Shown piece by piece: positions 25,271-33,339 of a stretch of 64,000 nt of DNA (positions are counted from its first letter, which is position 1; every line of letters starts with the position of its first letter). The position numbers and the translations under genes were made by a program. Source of the DNA: Vibrio pomeroyi (lineage in GTDB: Bacteria > Pseudomonadota > Gammaproteobacteria > Enterobacterales > Vibrionaceae); contig CP090854.1 of assembly GCA_041879425.1 (NCBI GenBank), positions 1,488,001-1,552,000 on the forward strand, written 5' to 3'. The notes beneath the pieces are model-generated. The model saw only the letters and a program-made list of their open reading frames with translations. It was not told where the DNA came from and searched no databases.

Positions 25271-25303
25271 AAAAGAGATTGGGTCATACCAATCTCTTTT
25301 TGT
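25271..25303 (+). terminator. Terminator of glucan locus
   Basis: The 12-bp stem AAAAGAGATTGG/CCAATCTCTTTT with a six-base loop runs into TTTTTG. It closes the operon after the GH3 gene. Confidence 0.9.
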
Positions 25304-25460
25304 TTGTAAGAGGTTGCGATGCGAGTGCAAATGCGTATAACAACTAGCACCTGAGCTTCGATAATTTAAACAACTCGTCGAAGCGGCTTTCCATTCTATA
25401 CTCGGGCTCACTTGTGGTACAATCGCGCGAGTTTATATAAGAGAAAGAATAGGACACGCT

Positions 25461-28400
25461 GTGACTTCGTCTCCGGAAAAAGCAGACCCAAATAAGCATA
25501 CTGCGAACAAGCAGAACCATGACGCGAATTCAAACGCGACATCTGACTCCTCTGCTAATCAAGCTAAGCAAAACCCAAAACAAAACCAAAAATCAAAGCA
25601 GCAAGCACCCAAGACTAGCGCATCTCAAAATAGCCCAGCCTCTCTTCGTAAGGCCTTAAATGAGTGCATGATGCGCGACCGCTTCCGTTTAAGTAAGCGT
25701 ATCTCTGGTGCAAGCCGTATTAAGAACGAACAATCTAAGCATGCTGTTTTCGATGAAATCGCATTAGACATTGCCAAGTCGATGATGACGGCAACCCAGC
25801 GTGCTGCGCAAAAACCAACGATTGAATACCCAGAAATTCTCCCTGTTAGCCAAAAACGCGACGACATCGCGAAAGCCATTGCTGAAAACCAAGTGGTTAT
25901 CGTGGCGGGTGAAACGGGTTCGGGCAAAACAACTCAGTTACCAAAAATCTGTACTGAGCTTGGCCGTGGCCGCTTTGGTCTAATTGGTCACACTCAGCCT
26001 CGTCGTCTTGCGGCGCGTTCGGTTGCGAACCGTATTGCTGAAGAGATGGAAACACAGCTGGGTGAGTTTGTTGGTTATAAGGTTCGATTCAACGACCAGA
26101 TTTCTGACAACACACAAATCAAATTGATGACCGACGGTATTCTACTGGCGGAGATTCAACACGACCGTTTCTTAAACCAGTACGACACCATCATCATCGA
26201 TGAAGCGCACGAACGTAGCCTGAACATCGATTTCATCATGGGTTACCTGAAAGAGTTGCTACCAAAGCGTCCTGATCTGAAAGTGATCATCACGTCGGCA
26301 ACCATCGACCCAGAGCGTTTCTCTAAGCACTTCAATAATGCACCAATCATCGAAGTGTCTGGCCGTACTTATCCAGTAGATACGCGTTACCGCCCATTAG
26401 GTGGCGATGAAAGTGATTCAGACCGTGACCAAATCGAAGGCATCTTTGAAGCGGTTGATGAGCTGTGCGATGAAGGCCTTGGCGATATCTTGATCTTCAT
26501 GAACGGTGAACGAGAGATTCGTGATACAGCGGATGCACTGAGTAAACGTAACCTGCGTGATACTGAGATTGTTCCGCTATACGCTCGTTTATCGGCGGGT
26601 GAGCAGAACCGAATCTTCCAGTCTCACACTGGTCGACGCATCGTTCTGGCGACCAACGTGGCAGAAACCTCGTTAACCGTTCCGGGCATCAAGTATGTCA
26701 TCGACCCGGGTACGGCGCGTATAAGCCGTTACAGTTACCGCACCAAAGTACAGCGCCTACCGATTGAGCCAGTGTCTCAAGCGAGCGCAAACCAGCGTAA
26801 GGGGCGTTGTGGTCGTGTTGCGGAAGGTATCTGTATTCGTCTGTACTCTGAGGAAGATTTCGAGTCACGCCCAGAGTTTACTGATCCAGAGATTCTTCGC
26901 ACTAACCTAGCGTCTGTAATCCTTCAGATGACAGCGCTTGGCTTAGGTGACATTCAAGCATTCCCATTTGTTGAAGCGCCAGATAAGCGCAACATTCAAG
27001 ACGGTGTAAGGCTGCTTGAAGAGCTTGGTGCGATCGCGACCGTTGAACCGTCAGCGAACAAAAACAAGAAGCACGGCGATGACAAGAAGAAGCTCACGGC
27101 GATTGGTCGTAAGCTAGCGAAGTTGCCTATCGATCCGCGTTTAGCGCGTATGGTGATTGAAGCACCACGCAACCGCTGTCTACATGAAGTGATGGTTATT
27201 GCGTCGGCACTGTCGATTCAAGATCCACGTGAGCGTCCGTCAGACAAGCAACAATCGTCAGATGACAAGCACAAGCGCTTCTTCGATAAAGAATCTGATT
27301 TCATCACGTTTGTGAACCTATGGGATTACATTAAGCAGCAGCAAAAAGCGTTGTCGAGTAACCAATTCCGCAAACAGTGTAAGCAGGATTACCTGAACTA
27401 TTTACGCATCCGTGAATGGCAAGATGTGTACTTCCAAATTCACCAAGCAATGCGTGAATTGGATACCAAGCTAAATACAGAGCCGGGTAGTTACGATGGC
27501 ATTCACATGTCTTTGCTATCAGGTCTGCTTTCACACATCGGTATGAAAGACCAAGAGAAGAATGAATATCAAGGAGCACGTAATGCGCGCTTCCATATCT
27601 TCCCTGCGTCTGGCCTATTTAAGAAACAGCCTAAGTGGATCATGTCTGCTGAGCTGGTGGAAACCTCAAAGCTTTGGGGCCGTGTTATCGCCAAGATTCA
27701 ACCGGAATGGATTGAACCACTAGCGAAACACCTGATTAAGCGCAGCTACAGCGAACCACATTGGTCGAAGAAGCAAGCGGCGGTAATGGCACACGAGAAA
27801 GTGATGCTTTACGGAATTCCAATTGTTCCTAAACGCCTTGTGAATTACGGAGCGATTGACCCAACCGTCAGCCGTGAGTTGTTCGTGCGCAGCGCGTTGG
27901 TAGAAGGTGAGTGGGAAACCAAGCACACCTTCTTTAAGCAAAACCGCAAGCTACTGCAAGAAGTGGAAGAGCTTGAGCACAAGTCTCGTCGTCGTGACAT
28001 CTTGATCGATGATGATGAGCTGTTCGATTTCTATGACCAGCGTGTTGGTGAAGAAGCGGTTTCAGGCCGTCACTTCGATACATGGTGGAAGAAGACCAGC
28101 CAGAAAACACCAGAACTGCTTAACTTTGAAAAGTCGATGCTATTCAGAGGCGATGCTAGCCACGTTACTGATTTGGATTACCCGAACTTCTGGCACCAAA
28201 ATGGTATCAAACTAAAACTGAGCTACCAATTTGAGCCGGGCGACGACAACGATGGTGTAACGGTACACATTCCGCTGCCTATCTTGAACCAGATTGACCA
28301 GAACGGTTTTGATTGGCAGATCCCTGGCCTACGTCAGGAATTGGTGATTAGCTTAATTAAGTCGTTACCTAAAACGCTACGCCGTAACTTTGTACCTGCG

Positions 28401-29534
28401 CCAAACTACGCTGATGCGTTCTTGGCTCGTGTTACACCGTTAGAAGCGCCGCTGTTGGATTCTCTTGAGAAAGAACTGCGCCGCATGACAGGTGTTGAAG
28501 TGGTACGTGATGACTGGAAGTTAGACCAGATTCCAGAGCACTTAAAGGTAACATTCCGTGCCGTGGATCATCGCAAGCGTAAGCTGAAAGAGCAGAAAGA
28601 CCTGCATGAGCTGAAAGAGAGCCTGAAAGACAAGGTTCAAGAAACGCTTTCTAAAGTGGCAGACGATGATATCGAACAGCAGAACCTGCACACGTGGAGC
28701 TTTGGTGAGTTACCGAAAGTCTACCAACAGAAGCGCGGTGGCTACGATGTGAAAGCCTTTCCAGCGCTGGTGGACACCAAAGACAGCGTAGAGATCAAAC
28801 TGTTTGAAACCGAGCAAGAGCAGATCTCGGCAATGAAATCGGGTCAGCGTCGTTTAATCTTGTTGAACGTGCCATCGCCGATCAAATATTTGCACTCTAA
28901 CTTGCCGAACAAATCGAAACTTGGCTTGTACTTCAACCCATACGGACAGGTACTCGATCTTATCGATGACTGTATCGCTTGTGGTATTGATAAGCTGATT
29001 GAAGAGAAAGGCGGTTTGGTTTGGGAGCCAGAGCAGTTTGAAGCACTGAAAGAACACGTGCGTGCAGAGCTGGGTGACACCGTTGTTGAGATTGCTCAAC
29101 AGGTTGAAACCATCTTGACCACGGCATTCAGCATCAGTAAGAAGCTGAAAGGGCGTGTTGACCTTTCTATGGCATTCGCACTTTCTGACATAAAAGCTCA
29201 AGTAGAAGGTTTGATTTTTAAGGGTTTTGCCACAGAATGTGGATGGAAACGCTTGCCAGATATTCTACGCTATATGAAGGCGATAGAACGTCGCATGGAG
29301 AAGCTGCCTATTGACCCGAACAAAGATCGTTTACACATGATCAAAGTTGAGTCAGTAATGAATGATTACAAAGAACTGCTGAATAAGATTCCAAAAGGGA
29401 TCGCGGTTCCAGAAAACGTAAAAGAGGTGCGTTGGATGATAGAAGAGCTTCGTGTAAGCTTCTTCGCACAGCAGCTCGGTACGCCTTATCCGGTGTCAGA
29501 TAAGCGTGTTAAAAACGCTATTGATGCTTGCTAA
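25461..29534 (+). CDS. hrpA: ATP-dependent RNA helicase HrpA
   Basis: This large DEAH-box RNA helicase (1357 residues) in E. coli rescues or splits stalled ribosomes and processes mRNA. The order is: a low-complexity N-terminal tail rich in Asn, Lys and Gln (1-55), Walker A GETGSGKTT near residue 150, and DEAH in IIIDEAHERS near 247. SAT follows (VIITSATID), then motif VI QRKGRCGR near 450, the helicase-associated and OB domains, and the long HrpA-specific C-terminus (from about 800). The start is GTG 25461 with AGGA six bases upstream. It is single and complete, slightly longer than the usual 1,300 residues because of the tail. Confidence 0.95.
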   Translation: MTSSPEKADPNKHTANKQNHDANSNATSDSSANQAKQNPKQNQKSKQQAPKTSASQNSPASLRKALNECMMRDRFRLSKRISGASRIKNEQSKHAVFDEIALDIAKSMMTATQRAAQKPTIEYPEILPVSQKRDDIAKAIAENQVVIVAGETGSGKTTQLPKICTELGRGRFGLIGHTQPRRLAARSVANRIAEEMETQLGEFVGYKVRFNDQISDNTQIKLMTDGILLAEIQHDRFLNQYDTIIIDEAHERSLNIDFIMGYLKELLPKRPDLKVIITSATIDPERFSKHFNNAPIIEVSGRTYPVDTRYRPLGGDESDSDRDQIEGIFEAVDELCDEGLGDILIFMNGEREIRDTADALSKRNLRDTEIVPLYARLSAGEQNRIFQSHTGRRIVLATNVAETSLTVPGIKYVIDPGTARISRYSYRTKVQRLPIEPVSQASANQRKGRCGRVAEGICIRLYSEEDFESRPEFTDPEILRTNLASVILQMTALGLGDIQAFPFVEAPDKRNIQDGVRLLEELGAIATVEPSANKNKKHGDDKKKLTAIGRKLAKLPIDPRLARMVIEAPRNRCLHEVMVIASALSIQDPRERPSDKQQSSDDKHKRFFDKESDFITFVNLWDYIKQQQKALSSNQFRKQCKQDYLNYLRIREWQDVYFQIHQAMRELDTKLNTEPGSYDGIHMSLLSGLLSHIGMKDQEKNEYQGARNARFHIFPASGLFKKQPKWIMSAELVETSKLWGRVIAKIQPEWIEPLAKHLIKRSYSEPHWSKKQAAVMAHEKVMLYGIPIVPKRLVNYGAIDPTVSRELFVRSALVEGEWETKHTFFKQNRKLLQEVEELEHKSRRRDILIDDDELFDFYDQRVGEEAVSGRHFDTWWKKTSQKTPELLNFEKSMLFRGDASHVTDLDYPNFWHQNGIKLKLSYQFEPGDDNDGVTVHIPLPILNQIDQNGFDWQIPGLRQELVISLIKSLPKTLRRNFVPAPNYADAFLARVTPLEAPLLDSLEKELRRMTGVEVVRDDWKLDQIPEHLKVTFRAVDHRKRKLKEQKDLHELKESLKDKVQETLSKVADDDIEQQNLHTWSFGELPKVYQQKRGGYDVKAFPALVDTKDSVEIKLFETEQEQISAMKSGQRRLILLNVPSPIKYLHSNLPNKSKLGLYFNPYGQVLDLIDDCIACGIDKLIEEKGGLVWEPEQFEALKEHVRAELGDTVVEIAQQVETILTTAFSISKKLKGRVDLSMAFALSDIKAQVEGLIFKGFATECGWKRLPDILRYMKAIERRMEKLPIDPNKDRLHMIKVESVMNDYKELLNKIPKGIAVPENVKEVRWMIEELRVSFFAQQLGTPYPVSDKRVKNAIDAC

Positions 29535-29676
29535 AGGAATATAGTTAGACGCAACGGCAAGGTTTAGGTATAAATCTTGCTTGTTGCATGAGTAATTGAA
29601 TAGTTATTACATACAAGGCGACTTGGTGGCAATTTATTACCACTCAAGGCCTGCCACTAGGACGAAAAGGTCGAAT

Positions 29677-30171
29677 ATGAAAAAAACGTTATTGGCACTA
29701 GCACTGCTAGGTGCATCTTCAACAGCTATGGCTGATTCTTGGTTGTACGGCGGCGTAATGGGTGGTCAAAACTCATTCGCTGGCGAAGATGAGAATGCAG
29801 TGGGCATCCATGTGGGTACAGGTATCCTTCCACTTATCGGTGTTGAAGCGGGTTACTGGGATCTAGGTTCTTTCGACAACGTTAGCTACGGTAACCGTGC
29901 TAAGCAAGGTGTTGACGTAAGCACTGCTTACCTAGCAATCAAACCAAGCATCGACTTCGGTCCTCTACACGTATACGCGAAGGGCGGTCTTCACTCTTAC
30001 GAAGTGAAAGGCGATAACTTCAAGCAAGACGATATAGACGTAATGTTTGCAGTTGGCGCAGAATACTTCATCTTTGGTCCACTATCTGTAGGCGCTAGCT
30101 ACCAAAACTTCAAAATGAAAGATGACGACTCAGGCGTTTTCTCTCTAAACGCAACTATCCACCTACTGTAG
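29677..30171 (+). CDS. Small outer-membrane beta-barrel protein
   Basis: This 164-residue exported protein has signal peptide MKKTLLALALLGASSTAMA and a single OmpA-like eight-strand barrel. The strands read as alternating hydrophobic/polar segments (WLYGGVMGGQNSF, YAKGGLHSYEV, LSVGASYQNFKM). The frame is open further upstream, but the signal peptide and its A-rich ribosome site define the ATG at 29677. It is a lone gene closed by a strong terminator. The function is unknown, possibly a structural or adhesion porin. Confidence 0.85.
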   Translation: MKKTLLALALLGASSTAMADSWLYGGVMGGQNSFAGEDENAVGIHVGTGILPLIGVEAGYWDLGSFDNVSYGNRAKQGVDVSTAYLAIKPSIDFGPLHVYAKGGLHSYEVKGDNFKQDDIDVMFAVGAEYFIFGPLSVGASYQNFKMKDDDSGVFSLNATIHLL

Positions 30172-30234
30172 TTAATCAGTAAGGCGATCGTAAATAACGG
30201 TCGATTAGTCGCTAAAGAGTTCGTAAGAATTCAT

Positions 30235-30265
30235 AAAAATGCCAGCTTAATAGCTGGCATTTTTG
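30235..30265 (+). terminator. Rho-independent terminator
   Basis: The 13-bp stem AAAAATGCCAGCT/AGCTGGCATTTTT has a four-base loop. With A- and T-runs on both arms it also serves the convergent gene at 30323. Confidence 0.92.
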
Positions 30266-30322
30266 TATCTGTTAACCGTGGTGTCGTTGTTCTGCTTTCT
30301 TATAACAGATAGCGCTAGGCGG

Positions 30323-31168
30323 CTACTTCTTACTGTTTAGAATCTGTTGGATGCGCGGGTTCAGTGCTTTACCATGTTGGCTTTCGTACTCTTCGCGCTT
30401 CAAATCGTTCAAGTTTTTCACTGAGTTCGCGGCAAGAAGGAATTGCGGCAATTCCGTTTCTAACATGCCTTTCTCATCTAAACGTTTTGCTTCTAAGTAG
30501 TACTTCTTAAACAGGCCATCAAGCTTGTTTTCCGCAGTGCGCTTCAAATCGTACAGCTTGTTTTGAATCAGCCATTTTTCAATCTTGTTCACGGCAGTGC
30601 GAGACAACACTCGAATGCGGCTGTCTAGCAGTTCTTCTTCCGTCAAAGAATCCTTTAGAATCCAAAGCTCACCCATTTGCGGCGGCCAGCTATTGCCAAG
30701 TTGAATACGCTCATGGCAGTGCATTAGCACGCGGTTAAGGCCATCAGAATCAACAGAGTTAGCAAACTCAATGAACTTACCACTTGGCTCACTGCCGTAT
30801 TGGTATTCCCACTGTGTTTCGTACACGCTCAAGAAAGAGCCGAACACGTGAATACACCAATCGGTCAGCTCTAATTCAGCTGGATCTTGATCAACAACAG
30901 GCACTTGCTGAGACGCACCACTGCTAGCAGCGTTTGGTGTCGCTACTTCAGTGTTCTGCGCTTCAATAACGTCAGGCACTACGGGATCTTTAGGCAGCAC
31001 TTTCGGAACAACAGGTGAAGCTGGCTCAGAAGGTTGGCTTTTTGCCTTTTTGAATGAGCTGCTGCCTGAAGCGTTCAGATGGGCTAAGCTTTTGTCTATA
31101 CCCATTTCCTTGAGCTTGTCCTGCATTTCCTGAATATTGAGAGGTCTTCTGCTGTTGTTGTCTTTCAT
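30323..31168 (-). CDS. Putative helicase-loader-like replication protein
   Basis: This 281-residue cytoplasmic protein has a disordered Pro/Ser/Ala-rich N-terminal third (about 20-95) and a helical C-terminal domain. The domain (LNRVLMHCHERIQLGNSWPP, then SRTAVNKIEKWLIQNKLYDL) weakly recalls phage lambda P-type helicase loaders. The likeness is by pattern only. The gene overlaps the upstream DnaT-like gene by 143 bases in another frame. Internal ATGs at 31126 and 31105 would shorten the overlap but still leave about 80 bases or more. Both frames read as real protein. With the DnaT-like partner it suggests a primosome-assembly role. Confidence 0.6.
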   Translation of the reverse strand: MKDNNSRRPLNIQEMQDKLKEMGIDKSLAHLNASGSSSFKKAKSQPSEPASPVVPKVLPKDPVVPDVIEAQNTEVATPNAASSGASQQVPVVDQDPAELELTDWCIHVFGSFLSVYETQWEYQYGSEPSGKFIEFANSVDSDGLNRVLMHCHERIQLGNSWPPQMGELWILKDSLTEEELLDSRIRVLSRTAVNKIEKWLIQNKLYDLKRTAENKLDGLFKKYYLEAKRLDEKGMLETELPQFLLAANSVKNLNDLKREEYESQHGKALNPRIQQILNSKK

Positions 31169-31817
31169 TTTGCTTCTCGTTAACTAACCAATACTGCAAC
31201 TTAGATTCGATGCGAGATAGTGGCATGAGTTCATTGGCTTTGGCTTTATACCAGAGGACAAATTTCTTCCATACTAAACTATGTTCACCGGCAAGGCCGG
31301 AGAATTTAAACGCGCGTTCTGCCCATGATGGTATCTCTTCTTCGTTGAGATCATGAGTAGAGACGGTGTTGCTGTTCATTGAGCCTCGGCCTTGTGGGCG
31401 AGGGGCATGCTGCATGTGTTGCATTGGCGCCGGAGCAGGCTGAAACTTGGGTGCAGGTGCAGGTGCAGGTGCAGGTGCAGGTGCAGGTGCAGTAGAGTAG
31501 ACCGGAATACTATTGGTCGGTTGAACCTCAACGTGCGCCGTAGCTTGCTTTTGCTCAATGAGCATTTTGAAAACGTGAATCTCTTTTTGATCTCGATAAT
31601 CTACTTTCACCTTATCGAGGAAACCTTGGTCGACTAAACACTTAAGGCAGTCGGCTAAACCAAACGTAGATAGAGCACAAAGCTGACCTGCCGTTTGCAG
31701 GCACACATTGGTGTAGCCGAATTCGTCAGCACCATCTGCAAGCATCAATAAAACCAGCTTTTCTGCCGGGCTAGAAGTATTCACTTGCCAAGCTAAATAA
31801 GAATATTTGGCGCTCAA
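31026..31817 (-). CDS. DnaT-like primosomal protein with winged helix
   Basis: The 263 residues start with a winged-helix domain (about 1-85, SSPAEKLVLLMLADGADEFG and CLVDQGFLDKVKV) resembling phage O-type or DnaT-like proteins. An Ala-Pro linker follows (about 108-135), encoded by a hexamer repeat. Next comes a DnaT-type ssDNA-binding region near 165-215 (IPSWAERAFKFSGL, RIESKLQYWLVNE) and a basic tail. It is likely to bind single-stranded DNA during restart of replication. The following gene begins inside this one, so the pair is translationally coupled. The DnaT-like assignment is by motif impression. Confidence 0.65.
   Translation of the reverse strand: MSAKYSYLAWQVNTSSPAEKLVLLMLADGADEFGYTNVCLQTAGQLCALSTFGLADCLKCLVDQGFLDKVKVDYRDQKEIHVFKMLIEQKQATAHVEVQPTNSIPVYSTAPAPAPAPAPAPAPKFQPAPAPMQHMQHAPRPQGRGSMNSNTVSTHDLNEEEIPSWAERAFKFSGLAGEHSLVWKKFVLWYKAKANELMPLSRIESKLQYWLVNEKQNERQQQQKTSQYSGNAGQAQGNGYRQKLSPSERFRQQLIQKGKKPTF
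31451..31492 (+). repeat. Seven-copy hexamer repeat (GTGCAG) in coding DNA
   Basis: Seven perfect copies of GTGCAG lie inside the DnaT-like gene and encode Ala-Pro pairs on the minus strand. The unit is a multiple of three, so slippage changes linker length without breaking the frame. Confidence 0.95.
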
Positions 31818-32202
31818 TATCGTGTTCTCAAAAAAGGTAAGTCGTTGTCACTATTGTAAGTCACCCCTTACCGAATTTATAGCAACTTAACAGAAAACGA
31901 CATTAGTAAGCCAAATATTGACCATAAGGAGAGGTCTGCCCCAAAAAGTAAGCCTACACTCATTCATTCTAGGTCAGAAGGTGGCTAAAGGTGGGTTTTA
32001 CGGCCGTCTTTTTCGGGTCTGATTCTGCACTAAGGCTTAAAATAACGTGGTCTATTAACGTAAAGAATGAGCTTCTCACCTTTCGTGTTCTCTTCATGAA
32101 AGCGCCTATCTTCTCTCTCTAGTGAGTGTTGATGATTTCTCTATCTACTTATTGACATATTTATCCATCCATTCATAAGTTATATTTAATTTATAAAACA
32201 CC
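31818..32202. other. Intergenic region upstream of tetR
   Basis: This 385-base AT-rich spacer lies between divergent genes. I see the likely promoter zone of the DnaT-like gene on the minus strand but no RNA gene, repeat or clear hairpin. The plus-strand promoter and operators follow at 32203-32259. Confidence 0.45.
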
Positions 32203-32259
32203 TTGATATGATCAATATTTACGCTATTATGACGATAAGTCAGAAATGACGAAACGTCA
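32203..32259 (+). promoter_or_regulatory. tetR promoter with two operator-like palindromes
   Basis: A -35 box TTGATA (32203-32208) and -10 box TATTAT (32225-32230) are spaced by 16 bases. Two palindromic sites, TGACGATAAGTCA (32230-32242) and TGACGAAACGTCA (32247-32259), overlap the expected transcription start. Matching palindromes lie before the RND gene. The layout indicates autorepression by the TetR protein encoded downstream. Confidence 0.75.
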
Positions 32260-32371
32260 CAAAATGGTTAACTACATGAATTTACTATTCGTGTTAATAT
32301 ATTGGATAGGAGTGTTTTAAATACTGGCGAAGCTTAGATGATAGCTAAGCTAAAATACGGACTGAGAAATT

Positions 32372-33157
32372 ATGTTTGGCTTTGGTTGTAAAGGCGATAA
32401 ACAAGGTATCTTTGGTTGCAAAGGCGTGTTGTCTAAAAAGCAGCAGTCTATCGCAGACCGAGAAGTAGAGTTGATGTTGTTAGCAAAAGATCTGGTTCGA
32501 GAACAAGGGTTCGGAAACCTCACGATGGATAAGCTAACGGCCGCGAGCTCTTATTCTAAAGGTACGATATATAATCACTTTTGCAGCAAAGAAGACGTAG
32601 TTTTAGCCTTGTGTATTCACTCTTTAAAGACCGAGGCATTGATGTTTGCTCGTTCTGGAGAGTTTGAAGGCAACTCACGCGAAAAGATTGTCGCATTGCA
32701 CGTTGCGTACCGAGTTTATGCTCGTATGGAACCGGTATTATCAACTTGCGCGATTATGGCGAAAAGCCCGTGGGTACTAGAGAAAGCCTCCAGTGCACGC
32801 GTGGCCGAGATGAATCAATTAGAAGAGATCGTTATCGAACAAGCGGACCTGCTCGTCAATCAAGCAGTAGAAGCCGGTGACCTAAAGTTCTCTTCTGGCG
32901 TGGGTTCAGATGCCATCGTGTTCGCCAACTGGTCAATCGCATTTGGTTCAAATGCTTTGTCTCAGAATGCTTCAAACAGTCATTGTATCAAGCGGTTACA
33001 AGACCCGTATTCAGTATTACATAACGCGAACATGATTTTAGACGGCCTCAACTGGCAGCCCCTTTCGAGTGATTGGGATTACCGCAAAACCTGGCGCCGT
33101 GTAGAACAAGAACTGTTCAGCGAAGAGATCGCTTACTTAGAATCAGTAGGTCGATAG
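32372..33157 (+). CDS. TetR/AcrR-family regulator with cysteine-bearing N-terminus
   Basis: The 261 residues contain a TetR DNA-binding domain near 28-85 (LTMDKLTAASSYSKGTIYNH) and a helical ligand domain. Before the helix-turn-helix lies an unusual 20-residue tail that repeats itself, GFGCKGDKQGIFGCKG, with one Cys in each copy. TetR proteins normally start close to the first helix, so this tail is extra and might sense redox state or a metal. The protein most likely represses itself and the RND-LolA-barrel operon through the TGACGANNCGTCA palindromes. The ligand is unknown; exported lipids or membrane stress are reasonable guesses. Confidence 0.88.
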   Translation: MFGFGCKGDKQGIFGCKGVLSKKQQSIADREVELMLLAKDLVREQGFGNLTMDKLTAASSYSKGTIYNHFCSKEDVVLALCIHSLKTEALMFARSGEFEGNSREKIVALHVAYRVYARMEPVLSTCAIMAKSPWVLEKASSARVAEMNQLEEIVIEQADLLVNQAVEAGDLKFSSGVGSDAIVFANWSIAFGSNALSQNASNSHCIKRLQDPYSVLHNANMILDGLNWQPLSSDWDYRKTWRRVEQELFSEEIAYLESVGR

Positions 33158-33165
33158 CTTCTATT

Positions 33166-33188
33166 AAGCCCACTCATGTGGGTTTATT
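33166..33188 (+). terminator. Short hairpin after tetR
   Basis: The 8-bp stem AAGCCCAC/GTGGGTTT (one G-T pair) with loop TCAT is followed by ATTAA. It is a weak terminator for tetR. Confidence 0.6.
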
Positions 33189-33200
33189 AATAACCATTTT

Positions 33201-33213
33201 TGACGATTCGTCA
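33201..33213. promoter_or_regulatory. TetR operator copy
   Basis: The perfect palindrome TGACGATTCGTCA has the same core as the sites at 32247 and 33312. It lies between tetR and the exporter gene. Confidence 0.75.
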
Positions 33214-33278
33214 CAAACTTGAGATTAACCGACTGTAGTTTTGGTTTCTTGAGTGTTTGACTAAGAATTGTGTCTTTT

Positions 33279-33302
33279 GTCAGCTTCGGCTGGCTTTTTA
33301 TG
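33279..33302 (+). terminator. UUCG-loop terminator
   Basis: GTCAGC-TTCG-GCTGGC followed by TTTTTA forms a compact six-pair hairpin with a stable UUCG loop. It lies between two operator copies and may isolate the exporter operon from tetR transcription. Confidence 0.65.
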
Positions 33303-33311
33303 ACACAAATA

Positions 33312-33324
33312 TGACGAATCGTCA
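33312..33324. promoter_or_regulatory. TetR operator before exporter
   Basis: The perfect palindrome TGACGAATCGTCA ends 15 bases before the exporter start codon. A repressor bound here would block transcription of the RND operon. Confidence 0.78.
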
Positions 33325-33339
33325 CAAATGGAGACTGTG

